Part shown: in pieces, positions 22,130 to 29,896 of the stretch
Position numbering within the stretch: the first letter of the stretch is position 1
Layout: each line of letters starts with the position of its first letter
Source: CAYMUC01 sp964393535
Lineage (GTDB): Bacteria > Actinomycetota > Acidimicrobiia > Acidimicrobiales > Ilumatobacteraceae
DNA length: 37,364 nt
Reading direction: 5' to 3'
NCBI GenBank assembly: GCA_964393535.1
Contig: CAYMUC010000018.1
Span: forward strand, 1 to 37,364
The notes under the pieces: model-generated
The model's database searches: none
What the model was told of the DNA's origin: nothing
What the model saw: the letters and a program-made list of their open reading frames with translations, nothing else
Translations under genes and position numbers: made by a program

Positions 22130-22671
22130 TGGCCGACGACCAGCACGCAGACGGCTCGGGGTACGTCGACAGTTACGAAGACGTCTCGGTGTTCACCCTG
22201 TCGGGGGACCGCGAGGCGACCCTGCTCGAGGTCCAGACCGAGTGCACGTTCATGTGGACCACCTCGGCGGGTGATCCCGTCGGGGTGATCATGAACTACG
22301 TGTACCACGACGGGCGTTTCTGGCTCACCTGCACACGGCAGCGGAAACGGGTCCCGGCGGTGCTGGCTCGTCCCAGGGTCGCGATCGCCGTGACCAGTCG
22401 AGGCACCGATATCGGGGTCAGCCAGGCGGTCACCTACAAGGGCACCGCCATCGTGCACGACGACCAGGCCACCAGGACCTGGATGTACGGTGCACTGGCC
22501 GCCAAGGTGCGACCTGGCGATGCAGCGAAGCAGGCGGCGTTCGTGGCACATCTCGACACGCCGGGTCGCGTGGTCATCGAGGTGGTGCCCGATCAGCGCA
22601 TCGGCTTCGACGCCGAGGCGATGTTCGCAGGGTCTCCGGCCGGACCCAGCACCACTCGGGTCACCCACTGA
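22129..22671 (+). CDS. Pyridoxamine 5'-phosphate oxidase-fold (flavin/F420-type) protein
   Basis: This 180-residue protein has the split-barrel fold of PPOx-like flavin or F420-binding proteins. The recognisable core is TTSAGDPVGVIMNYVYHDGR, FWLTCTRQRKRVPAVLARPR and VAIAVTSRGTD, in the order expected for the nucleotide-binding barrel, followed by VTYKGTAIVHDD. Cofactor (FMN, F420 or haem) and substrate cannot be decided. It starts within the stop of the second SDR and is followed after 5 bases by the DUF192 lipoprotein gene, so it is mid-operon and may work with the SDRs. Confidence 0.75.
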   Translation: MADDQHADGSGYVDSYEDVSVFTLSGDREATLLEVQTECTFMWTTSAGDPVGVIMNYVYHDGRFWLTCTRQRKRVPAVLARPRVAIAVTSRGTDIGVSQAVTYKGTAIVHDDQATRTWMYGALAAKVRPGDAAKQAAFVAHLDTPGRVVIEVVPDQRIGFDAEAMFAGSPAGPSTTRVTH

Positions 22672-22676
22672 CTCCT

Positions 22677-23210
22677 GTGCGTCGCCGCCTTGCCCTGGCG
22701 GTCGCCGTGCTGCTGCCATTGGCCGGTTGCACTGACCGACTTGATGAACCGGCGGCGACATCGACGACGTCGGTGTCGTCACAGTTCGGTGTCTTTGGCA
22801 CCGCCACCGTCGTGGTGCGCGGACCCAGTGGCGAGCAACGCCTTGCCGTGTGGCTGGCGGCTTCGGAACCCCAGCGGAAGCGCGGCCTCATGGAGGTGAC
22901 CGATGTCGACCTCGAGGGCCGACTAGGGATGGCGTTCTGGTTCGACGCACCCACCCAGGGTGGCTTCTGGATGCGCAACACCCGGCTGCCCCTGACCATC
23001 GCATACGTCGCCGAGGACGGCTCGGTGGTGTCGACCGCCGAGATGGTCCCATGTCCCGACACCGAGGTGTCGTGCCCGGTGACGCGTCCGGATGGCCCGT
23101 ATCGCTGGGCACTCGAGGTGCCGACCGCTCGATGGGCCGAGGCAGGCATCTCGCCAGGGGCGACCCTGATCCTCGAGGCTGACGGGGTCAACGCCACTGG
23201 ATCATCGTGA
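22677..23210 (+). CDS. DUF192 lipoprotein
   Basis: This 177-residue exported protein has an Arg-led signal peptide and lipobox LPLAGC (Cys18), then a Ser/Thr linker. The DUF192 domain follows (QRKRGLMEVTDVDLEGRLGM, FWMRNTRLPLTIAYVAEDG, WALEVPTARWAEAGISPGA). The family pattern RGLM ... MAF ... FWMKNT ... LDI is clear. Function is unproven. Two Cys in PCPDTEVSCPV may form a disulfide outside the membrane. GTG 22677 is the only reasonable start. The last 23 bases overlap the convergent methyltransferase gene. Confidence 0.85.
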   Translation: MRRRLALAVAVLLPLAGCTDRLDEPAATSTTSVSSQFGVFGTATVVVRGPSGEQRLAVWLAASEPQRKRGLMEVTDVDLEGRLGMAFWFDAPTQGGFWMRNTRLPLTIAYVAEDGSVVSTAEMVPCPDTEVSCPVTRPDGPYRWALEVPTARWAEAGISPGATLILEADGVNATGSS

Positions 23211-23853
23211 CGCCGTCGCCCACGGGCACGATGACGCTGCGTAGGCGTTCATCGGCGGTGACGGCATCGTTGAAGGCCCGCATGGCGACGGTGTCGGCGT
23301 CGTCGATACCGGGGTCCATCACGCGTCGCGACCACAACGTGTTGTCCACCAACACCACCCCGTGAGGTTGCAGTCGGGGCAGCACGGCGGCCAGGTAGTT
23401 GCCGTAGTTGGGCTTGTCGGCGTCGATGAACACCAGGTCGAAGCGGTCGTCGTCGGCCAGAGAGGCCAACGTGTCGAGAGCGGGGCCGATGCGCAACTCG
23501 ATGCGGTCGCCCACCCCGGCGAGGTCCCAGTGCTCGCGCGCCAACGCCGTCCAGTCGGCGTTCACGTCGCAGCACAACAGCGTTCCCCCGGGTGCGAGTC
23601 CACGGGCGATGGCCAGTGCGGAGTACCCCGTGAACGTGCCGATCTCGAGGGCCCGCTGTACTCGCATCGCCCGGGTGAGCATCTCGAACCACACGCCCTG
23701 ATCGACGCCGATCTGCATGATGGCCGCCCAGCCCGTTCGCTCGTGCGTGGCCTCGATGAGTCCTTGTTGAACGCTGTCGGGCGATGGCGCGGCATGCGCC
23801 GCCAGGTAGGCGAGCAGATCGGTGTCGAGTGCATGGGGACGAGCCGGTGCCAT
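23188..23853 (-). CDS. SAM-dependent O-methyltransferase
   Basis: This 221-residue class I methyltransferase resembles the catechol/caffeoyl-CoA O-methyltransferase family. Motifs are ALEIGTFTGYSALAIA (SAM-binding motif I), LLCCDVNADW (motif II), FDLVFIDADKPNYGNYL (metal-binding Asp), and VLVDNTLWSRRV. The acceptor is likely a catechol-type or other hydroxylated small molecule. ATG 23853 has TAGCGT 6 bases before it, in a 42-base region divergent with prfA. It is a single gene, convergent with the DUF192 gene. Confidence 0.88.
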   Translation of the reverse strand: MAPARPHALDTDLLAYLAAHAAPSPDSVQQGLIEATHERTGWAAIMQIGVDQGVWFEMLTRAMRVQRALEIGTFTGYSALAIARGLAPGGTLLCCDVNADWTALAREHWDLAGVGDRIELRIGPALDTLASLADDDRFDLVFIDADKPNYGNYLAAVLPRLQPHGVVLVDNTLWSRRVMDPGIDDADTVAMRAFNDAVTADERLRSVIVPVGDGVTMIQWR

Positions 23854-23859
23854 GGTCCA

Positions 23860-23889
23860 ACGCTAGTCAGGGGGTGATGCTCGTAGCCT
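23860..23889. promoter_or_regulatory. Divergent pair of -10 elements, O-methyltransferase(-) and prfA(+)
   Basis: On the minus strand TAGCGT (complement of 23860-23865) ends 6 bases before ATG 23853. On the plus strand TAGCCT (23884-23889) ends 6 bases before GTG 23896. Neither gene has a ribosome binding site in its 6-base gap. Both promoters must share at most 42 bases between start codons. Confidence 0.55.
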
Positions 23890-23895
23890 GACGCC

Positions 23896-24966
23896 GTGAT
23901 CGAACGGCTCCATGTGCTGACCGATGAGCTGGCCGAGCTCGAAGCACGTATGGCCGATCCTGCCGTGGCAAGCGATCCCGGGGCCTTGCGTACGGTCACG
24001 CGTCGCTACAAGGACCTCACCCCGCTGGTGGAGGCGATGCGTTCCTGGGAGCGCGCTCGGGGTGACGCCGAGACGGCTCGCGAGTTGCTACAGGACGCCT
24101 CGTCGGCCGAGGACCGGGACCTGTGGCGCGCCGAGCTTCGCGAGGCCGAGGCGGCGATGCAGCGCTGTGAGGCCGAGATCCGTGAGCTCCTCATCCCCAA
24201 GGACCCCCATGACGGCCGGGCCGTGATCATGGAGATTCGCGGTGCCGAGGGTGGCGAGGAGGCCAACCTCTTCGCCCGGGACCTGTACGAGATGTACCAG
24301 GCCTACGCCGCGGCCAAGGGTTGGAAGGTCGAGGTGCTGTCGCTGGACCCGAGTGACCTCGGCGGTGTGAACCAGGTGACCTTGGTGGTGCGGGGCGAGG
24401 ACGCCTGGCGTTGCCTGAAGTACGAAGGCGGCCCCCACCGGGTGCAGCGCGTGCCGGTCACCGAGAGCCAGGGTCGCATCCACACCTCGTCGGCCACGGT
24501 CACGGTGATGCCCGAGGTGGACGAGGTGGAGGTGGATCTCGACGAACGCGATCTCGACATCGACGTGTTTCGCGCCAGCGGTCCCGGTGGTCAGGGTGTG
24601 AACACCACCGACTCGGCGGTGCGCATCACCCATCGGCCGTCGGGGCTGGTGGTGTCCATGCAGGACCAGCGCAGCCAGTTGCAGAACCGGGCCCGTGCGA
24701 TGCAGGTGCTGCGGGCTCGTCTGGCTCGGCTCCAACGCGAGGAACAAGAGGCTGCCGCGTCCTCGGCGCGCCGAGCCCAGACCGGAGGTGGCGGACGCAG
24801 CGAGAAGATCCGCACCTACAACGTGAAGGAGAATCGCCTCACCGACCATCGCATCGGATTCACCATCTACCGACTGGCCGATGTGCTGGCCGGTTCCCTC
24901 GACGACGTGGTGGCGGCCTTGCAGGCCGACGAGCGCACCCGACAGATGGCCGACGAGGCGCTGTGA
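23896..24966 (+). CDS. prfA: Peptide chain release factor 1
   Basis: RF1 (356 residues) ends translation at UAA and UAG. The codon-reading tripeptide is PVT (187-189, in VPVTESQGRIHTS), the RF1 type, and the peptidyl-hydrolysis loop is GGQ (231-233, in SGPGGQGVNTTDSAVRITH). The C-terminal KIRTYNVKENRLTDHRIG is diagnostic. GTG 23896 is used as start because MIERLHVLTDELAELEARM matches family N-termini. It seems to be leaderless, notable for a housekeeping gene. The stop overlaps the prmC start by 4 bases. Confidence 0.96.
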   Translation: MIERLHVLTDELAELEARMADPAVASDPGALRTVTRRYKDLTPLVEAMRSWERARGDAETARELLQDASSAEDRDLWRAELREAEAAMQRCEAEIRELLIPKDPHDGRAVIMEIRGAEGGEEANLFARDLYEMYQAYAAAKGWKVEVLSLDPSDLGGVNQVTLVVRGEDAWRCLKYEGGPHRVQRVPVTESQGRIHTSSATVTVMPEVDEVEVDLDERDLDIDVFRASGPGGQGVNTTDSAVRITHRPSGLVVSMQDQRSQLQNRARAMQVLRARLARLQREEQEAAASSARRAQTGGGGRSEKIRTYNVKENRLTDHRIGFTIYRLADVLAGSLDDVVAALQADERTRQMADEAL

Positions 24967-25847
24967 CCGACGACGAGCAGCACATCACATGGGCCGAGTT
25001 GTGGCGTGACACCGAGCAGGCCGTGGGATCGCGGGTGGAGGCGCGCTGGCTCTGCGAACACGCCAGTGGTCTCGATGGCGACGAGTTCCTGGCGGAACTC
25101 CACGAACGAGCCACGGTGCGTATGGTCCAACACCTCGACGCCATGGTGGCGCGCTCTCGCAGCGGTGAACCCCTGGCCTATGTGATGGGTCGCTGGGCGT
25201 TCCGGCACCTCGACGTCATGGTCGACCGTCGCGTGCTCATCCCACGGCCCGAGACCGAACTGCTGGTGGATGTCGTCATCGAGGCCCTCCCCGAGGTGGC
25301 GCATGGGCCGCTGCGCCTGGCCGACCTGGGCACCGGATCGGGCGTGATCGGACTGTCGTTGGCACAGGAACTGTGGAGGCGTTCACCCGAGGTGTGGCTC
25401 ACCGATGTCTCGGGAGATGCCTTGGAGGTGGCTCGGGCCAACCTCGCCGGCCTCGGTCGCGCCGGTGCCGGTGTGCGTCTGGCGCAGGGCTCCTGGTTCG
25501 AGGCACTTCCCTCTGATCTGCGCGGGTCGTTCCACGCTGTGGTGGCCAATCCGCCCTACATCGCCGTGGGCGACGACGAACTCGATCACGCAGTGCGAGA
25601 GTGGGAGCCTTCGACAGCTCTGTTCGGGGGTGACGACGGCCTCGCACACCTTCGGGCCATCGTCACGGAGGCTCCGCACTGGCTGATGCCCGACGGCGTG
25701 TTGGCCATGGAGATCGGCCATCGCCAGGGGCCGGACGTGAGTGGACTGCTCGAGCAGGCCGGGTTCGTGGAGGTCACCGTTCGCCCTGATCTGGCGGGCC
25801 GTCCCCGCATGGTCCTGGGTCGTCAGCCGAAGCGGGCGGCGATCTGA
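24963..25847 (+). CDS. prmC: Release factor glutamine methyltransferase
   Basis: PrmC (HemK, 294 residues) methylates the Gln of the GGQ loop in RF1, encoded immediately before it. SAM-binding motif LADLGTGSGVIGLSLA and the catalytic NPPY (196-199, in VVANPPYIAV) are present. The N-terminal helical part contains YVMGRWAFRHLDVMV and RVLIPRPETELLVD, characteristic of PrmC. GTG 24963 overlaps the prfA stop (GTGA), giving coupling of factor and modifying enzyme. The last 25 bases overlap the convergent TerB-like gene. Confidence 0.94.
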   Translation: MTDDEQHITWAELWRDTEQAVGSRVEARWLCEHASGLDGDEFLAELHERATVRMVQHLDAMVARSRSGEPLAYVMGRWAFRHLDVMVDRRVLIPRPETELLVDVVIEALPEVAHGPLRLADLGTGSGVIGLSLAQELWRRSPEVWLTDVSGDALEVARANLAGLGRAGAGVRLAQGSWFEALPSDLRGSFHAVVANPPYIAVGDDELDHAVREWEPSTALFGGDDGLAHLRAIVTEAPHWLMPDGVLAMEIGHRQGPDVSGLLEQAGFVEVTVRPDLAGRPRMVLGRQPKRAAI

Positions 25848-26227
25848 CCCAGGAGGTCGTGCTCGTCCTCTGCCAGGTCGTGGTCGGCGATGGCCACATC
25901 GCGAGCGGCGGCGAACAACGACGAGCGCAGCACCTGTGAGCTGATGCGCTCGGAGATGTCGTCCAACAATTCCTCCACACCGCCGGGTTGGGCCAAGGCC
26001 GAGCGCACCTTGGCAACAGCTACTCCGAGATGCTGATCGAAGGAGAACGTCGGGCTCTCGAAACCCTGGTCCTTGGTGATGGCGCGGATCTCATCGAGTT
26101 CGTCCCCCGAGATGCGGCCGTCGACCATGATCACCAGCAGCAGCAGTTCCACTGCTGCTTCGTGTTCACGGTCTGCCGTGGCGGCTACGGGAAGGTGTTC
26201 GAAGATCTTGGCGAGTCGGTCGCGCAC
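25823..26227 (-). CDS. TerB-like helical protein
   Basis: This 134-residue all-helical protein of the TerB/tellurite-resistance fold has the typical acidic EF-hand-like stretch LLLVIMVDGRISGDELDEIR (about 29-48) and a repeat-like AIADHDLAEDEHDLLGQIA near the end. No other ter genes are nearby, so a stress-sensing or scaffold role is more likely than tellurite resistance. The GTG start has TACGGT 7 bases upstream and no ribosome binding site. It is convergent with prmC. Confidence 0.75.
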   Translation of the reverse strand: MRDRLAKIFEHLPVAATADREHEAAVELLLLVIMVDGRISGDELDEIRAITKDQGFESPTFSFDQHLGVAVAKVRSALAQPGGVEELLDDISERISSQVLRSSLFAAARDVAIADHDLAEDEHDLLGQIAARFG

Positions 26228-26234
26228 GGCGTCG

Positions 26235-26240
26235 ACCGTA
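26235..26240 (-). promoter_or_regulatory. -10 element TACGGT of a probable leaderless promoter for the TerB-like gene
   Basis: On the minus strand TACGGT ends 7 bases before GTG 26227. It lies in the 39-base gap after the S9 peptidase stop. Confidence 0.5.
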
Positions 26241-26266
26241 GCCGGTGGACCCGGCGCAGGGCAGGG

Positions 26267-28363
26267 TCACCCGAGGCAGCGACGCAGGAACGCCAGCTGA
26301 TGCCGCAGGAGATTCTCGGCCACGACTTCCTGTGGAGTCATATGGCTCACACCCGACAGCGGCAGCACCTCGTGGGGGCGTCCCGCCGCCAGCAGCGCGC
26401 TCGACAATTGCAGCGTGTGCGCCGCCACCACATTGTCGTCGGCGAGACCGTGGATGAGCAGCAAGGGGCGTTCGAGATCGCCAGCCATGCCGATGAGGGA
26501 CGTCCGTTCGTAGGCCTCGGGGTCGGTGGCGGGATGGCCCAGATAGCGCTCGGTGTAATGGGTGTCGTACCACCGCCAGTCCGTCACCGGGGCCCCGGCT
26601 ATGGCGGCGTGGAACACGTCGGGTCGTCGCAGAACGGCCAACGCCGCCAGGTACCCACCGAAACTCCAACCGCGGATCGCCACCCGAGTCAGGTCCAGTT
26701 CGGGGAACTCCGACGCCACGGCATGGAGTGCCCGTACCTGGTCCTCCAGCACGGGCGTGGCCAGGTCACCTCGCACGGCACGTTCCCACGACGACCCCCG
26801 GCCCGGGGTGCCGCGTCCGTCGGTCACGACCACGGCGAAGCCCTGATCGGCGAACCATTGTGAGGTGAGGTAGGCGGCTCGGCTGGCCACCACTCGTTGA
26901 GCGTGCGGGCCACCGTAGGGGTCGAGCAGCACCGGGAGACTTCCCCCGTCGTGGTCGCGGGGAAGCAGGACGGCTGTGGGCAGGCGATCGTCGCCGACGC
27001 GCCGCAGAAGGGGTCGGGGATCCACGGTGGGCGTCTCGGCGAACGAGGTGAGCGTGGGGCCACCCAGGACCTGCGTGAGTGAGCCGTGCTGGTCGAGCGT
27101 CGCCGTGCGGGTCACCACCGTCGTTCCGCCAACCGTTCCCGTGATCACGCCCTCGCCTCGGGCCACGACACGGAGTCCGTTGGCGACGTGCCACTGCCAC
27201 ACGCCCAGGGTCTCGGGGGACTCCAGAGGTTGGGCCTGCAGGGTCACGACGTCGCCGGCCACCGCCACCACCGATCGCACCTGGAGATCTGGTGGCGTCA
27301 CCGGGGTGTCGTCCACCAGCAGGCGCCGAGCGCCGTTGCGGTCGGCCACACGCACCAACCGCCCGTCACCCAAGCGGGCCGGCACACCTGGCACCAGTTC
27401 CACCCAGTCGTCATCGGCATCGGTGGCCACCACGGTGGCCACGCCGGTGCGGGGATCGCACGACAGCACCGCTACCCGGCGTTGATCCCGCGCCTGCACC
27501 GACACCAGGACTTCGTCCGGGCTCGTCCACGACACCTGCGTCACGTACGGCCACGCCGTGTGGTCGATGTCCAGTCGGACGGTGTCGGAGCCATCGAGGG
27601 CACCAGGTGCATCCACGGTGACCACGTGCACCGTCACGACGGCATTGGGGGTGCCGGCCGCCGGGTACCGGTGGGTGACCGGTGTGCGCTCGGGGTGCGC
27701 CGGATCGGTGATCCACCACACGTCCACTGGGGCCACGTCCACCCGGCACGCGGCCAGGTACTTGCTGTCGGGCGACCACCAGAAGCCGCGACTGCGGCCC
27801 ATCTCCTCCGCCGCGATGAACTCGGCCGAGCCCCATGACACGGTGTCGCTGGTCTCGGCACCGTCGAGAAGCACCCGGTGTGCGCCGTCGACCCCCACCA
27901 GGGCCAGGGCTGCTCCACTGGCGTAGGCGATCCTGGTGCCGGCCGGATCGGGTCGGGGGTCGAACACCGGCAGTGGGGTGGAAACTCGCCGAGCGGTGCC
28001 TGCCAGCAGGTTGGCCACCACCAGTTCGCCGCCCAGTGCCAGGGCCGCCATGGCCACGTCGGCATCGGTGGCGAACCCCACCACGCCACCGGCGCCCTCT
28101 CGGGCACGTTCGCGTCGGGCGCGCTCCTGAGGAGGTAGTTCGGCCAGGTCGCCCGATCCCAGCGAAGTGGGATCCACCACCATGCGTTCCTCGCCCGTGT
28201 CGACGTCCACGACCCACAGACGGTTCACCGGGTCATCACCCCGGGTGCTGCGGGCGAACACCACCCGCCGACCATCGGGCGACACCGTGACGTTGCGGGG
28301 CTCACCCAGCGTGAAGCGCTGTGTGGCGGCGAAGCGACGAGGGAAACTGCCGGTGTCGGTCAC
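26267..28363 (-). CDS. S9 family peptidase (dipeptidyl-peptidase IV type)
   Basis: This 698-residue serine peptidase has an N-terminal beta-propeller (about 1-440, with repeats such as VTVSPDGRRVVFARST and FWWSPDSKYLAACRVD) and a C-terminal alpha/beta hydrolase domain. The catalytic triad is visible: Ser567 in GWSFGGYLA, Asp642 in HGLADDNV, His674 in GVSHMTPQE. LLDPYGGPHAQRV is also typical. Two Glu residues in FIAAEEMGRSRGFWWSPD match the propeller Glu pair of DPP-IV that binds substrate N-termini. No signal peptide is seen, so it is cytoplasmic. It follows the thiolase-like gene after 9 bases in the same operon. Confidence 0.9.
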   Translation of the reverse strand: MTDTGSFPRRFAATQRFTLGEPRNVTVSPDGRRVVFARSTRGDDPVNRLWVVDVDTGEERMVVDPTSLGSGDLAELPPQERARRERAREGAGGVVGFATDADVAMAALALGGELVVANLLAGTARRVSTPLPVFDPRPDPAGTRIAYASGAALALVGVDGAHRVLLDGAETSDTVSWGSAEFIAAEEMGRSRGFWWSPDSKYLAACRVDVAPVDVWWITDPAHPERTPVTHRYPAAGTPNAVVTVHVVTVDAPGALDGSDTVRLDIDHTAWPYVTQVSWTSPDEVLVSVQARDQRRVAVLSCDPRTGVATVVATDADDDWVELVPGVPARLGDGRLVRVADRNGARRLLVDDTPVTPPDLQVRSVVAVAGDVVTLQAQPLESPETLGVWQWHVANGLRVVARGEGVITGTVGGTTVVTRTATLDQHGSLTQVLGGPTLTSFAETPTVDPRPLLRRVGDDRLPTAVLLPRDHDGGSLPVLLDPYGGPHAQRVVASRAAYLTSQWFADQGFAVVVTDGRGTPGRGSSWERAVRGDLATPVLEDQVRALHAVASEFPELDLTRVAIRGWSFGGYLAALAVLRRPDVFHAAIAGAPVTDWRWYDTHYTERYLGHPATDPEAYERTSLIGMAGDLERPLLLIHGLADDNVVAAHTLQLSSALLAAGRPHEVLPLSGVSHMTPQEVVAENLLRHQLAFLRRCLG

Positions 28364-28372
28364 GCTGCGTCG

Positions 28373-29860
28373 TCACCCCACCTGCAACGTGCCGTCGGAT
28401 GTGATGGAAGCCGAGGTGCCCACCCACTCGCCCTCGCACATCGCCGTCGCCAGGGCCACGTCGCCCGAGGTGCCCCACGCCCGTCGCCCATCAGGCAGCA
28501 GACACGTGGCGATGGCCCGTTCGGGTTCGCCCTCACGGGTGTGCATCACCGAATACGCCTCGATGGTCACCGCCCCCTCCACCTCGGTGGGCACTGCCAG
28601 CTCACGGCGTGGCAGCACGTCGATGGCGTCCTGGGGGTAGGCGTAGCGGAAGCCCTCGGCGGGCGGCGTGGTGGCGTACACCCCGAAGGCGTGCTTGGTG
28701 GCGTACCCGCCGTTGGCCCACACCAGGCCGCGCTCACCGGCACCGTTGCGCAACTCCCGCGCCACGGTGGCGATGCTGTGCATGACGTAGTTGTTCCACG
28801 GACCGCCGGCGAAGGGCAGACCGCCGGTGCGGGTGAGTTGGCGGTCCAGTCCCAGGCCTAGCGAGCGGGCGCCCAACTGCACGGCCGAGGGGAAGCACGA
28901 GTACAGGTCCACCAGGTCCACGTCGTCGATGCTGGTGCCGGCCAACTCGAGCGCTGTTCGGCCACCGATCTCGATGGCCGGTGTGCGCGTGAAGGAATAC
29001 CGGTTCGACACGAACGGGTGCTCGTGGCAGTCGGTGCCGCTGTGCACGAAGATCCACCGGTCGCGAGGAATGCCCAGGGCCTCGGCCCGCTCGACACTGC
29101 ACATGATCAGTGCCGCAGCCATGTCGACGTCGTTGTTCGAGTTCATGTACTTGGGATACGGGAACCCGATCATGCGGTTGGACGGTCCCGTGGTGCGGAT
29201 CTGCTCGGCGGTGAGCGCCTGGCGCACCCAGGCGTACGGGTTGCGCGAGGCCACGTCGCTGAACCGGGCCCACAACTCGCTCAGGAAGATCTGATGCTCC
29301 TCCACCGACCGCCCGGCCTCGGCGCGCAGTGCCGTTTCGAACATCGGGTAGATCTGCACCGGCATCATGATCTGGCGCTCCACCTCGTGGGGGTGGTTCA
29401 TCACCAGGTCCTCGCCCAGGCTCTCATCGGCTTCCACGCCCTCGGGTACCTCGGGCCAGGGCAGCGTGGCGTTGGTCTTGCGCGCACGCATCCGGGTGCG
29501 GAACGCCTCGCCACCGGTCAGCACGGCCAAGTCCAACTCGCCGGCCTGAATCTGCCGGGCGGTGGCGTTCACCAGGGTCTGGGGACTGTTCCCGCCGTTG
29601 GTGGTCTTGCCCGTGCGCCCCACCGTGAGTCCGGCCCGTTCGGCGACGAAGCGCGCCGGATCGCGATACCGCCACGACAGCAGGCTCACCACCCGCAGAA
29701 CCGGAACGTCGTTCAGGTGCGGCACACCGGCATCGGCGAGTGCGTCGCGCACGGCACGCGCCATCAACTCGGCGGGTTCCAGCGCATCGTCGAGACCCGT
29801 GGCGCGGTGCACCACCTGACCGGTTCCGACCAGGACGGGAGTATGTGGGTGGAGAGGCAC
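28373..29860 (-). CDS. Thiolase-like protein (acetyl-CoA acetyltransferase family) lacking the usual cysteines
   Basis: This 495-residue thiolase-fold protein resembles the Rv1867/SCP2-thiolase-like group of actinobacteria, as I remember it. The first thiolase half reads TNGGNSPQTLVNATARQIQA, with no cysteine at the nucleophile position. The region expected to hold the second Cys (CxGG) reads WANGGYATKHAFG. DLYSCFPSAVQLGARSLG replaces the NEAF region. A C-terminal extension (about 400-495, VEGAVTIEAYSVMHTREGEP) adds a beta domain. Classical Claisen chemistry is thus doubtful; acyl-CoA or lipid binding is possible. The GTG start has TAACCT 7 bases upstream. It leads the operon with the S9 peptidase. 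Confidence 0.82.
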   Translation of the reverse strand: MPLHPHTPVLVGTGQVVHRATGLDDALEPAELMARAVRDALADAGVPHLNDVPVLRVVSLLSWRYRDPARFVAERAGLTVGRTGKTTNGGNSPQTLVNATARQIQAGELDLAVLTGGEAFRTRMRARKTNATLPWPEVPEGVEADESLGEDLVMNHPHEVERQIMMPVQIYPMFETALRAEAGRSVEEHQIFLSELWARFSDVASRNPYAWVRQALTAEQIRTTGPSNRMIGFPYPKYMNSNNDVDMAAALIMCSVERAEALGIPRDRWIFVHSGTDCHEHPFVSNRYSFTRTPAIEIGGRTALELAGTSIDDVDLVDLYSCFPSAVQLGARSLGLGLDRQLTRTGGLPFAGGPWNNYVMHSIATVARELRNGAGERGLVWANGGYATKHAFGVYATTPPAEGFRYAYPQDAIDVLPRRELAVPTEVEGAVTIEAYSVMHTREGEPERAIATCLLPDGRRAWGTSGDVALATAMCEGEWVGTSASITSDGTLQVG

Positions 29861-29867
29861 GGTGGCG

Positions 29868-29888
29868 AGGTTACGACGCCCCTACACT
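29868..29888. promoter_or_regulatory. Divergent pair of -10 elements, thiolase-like(-) and rpiB(+)
   Basis: On the minus strand TAACCT (complement of 29868-29873) ends 7 bases before GTG 29860. On the plus strand TACACT (29883-29888) ends 8 bases before ATG 29897. Nine bases separate the hexamers. Confidence 0.5.
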
Positions 29889-29896
29889 CCCCGGCG

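Noticed and set aside
26267..28363. Prolyl oligopeptidase assignment for the S9 peptidase
   Set aside because: The EE-containing segment FIAAEEMGRSRG and overall layout favour the DPP-IV subfamily over prolyl oligopeptidase.
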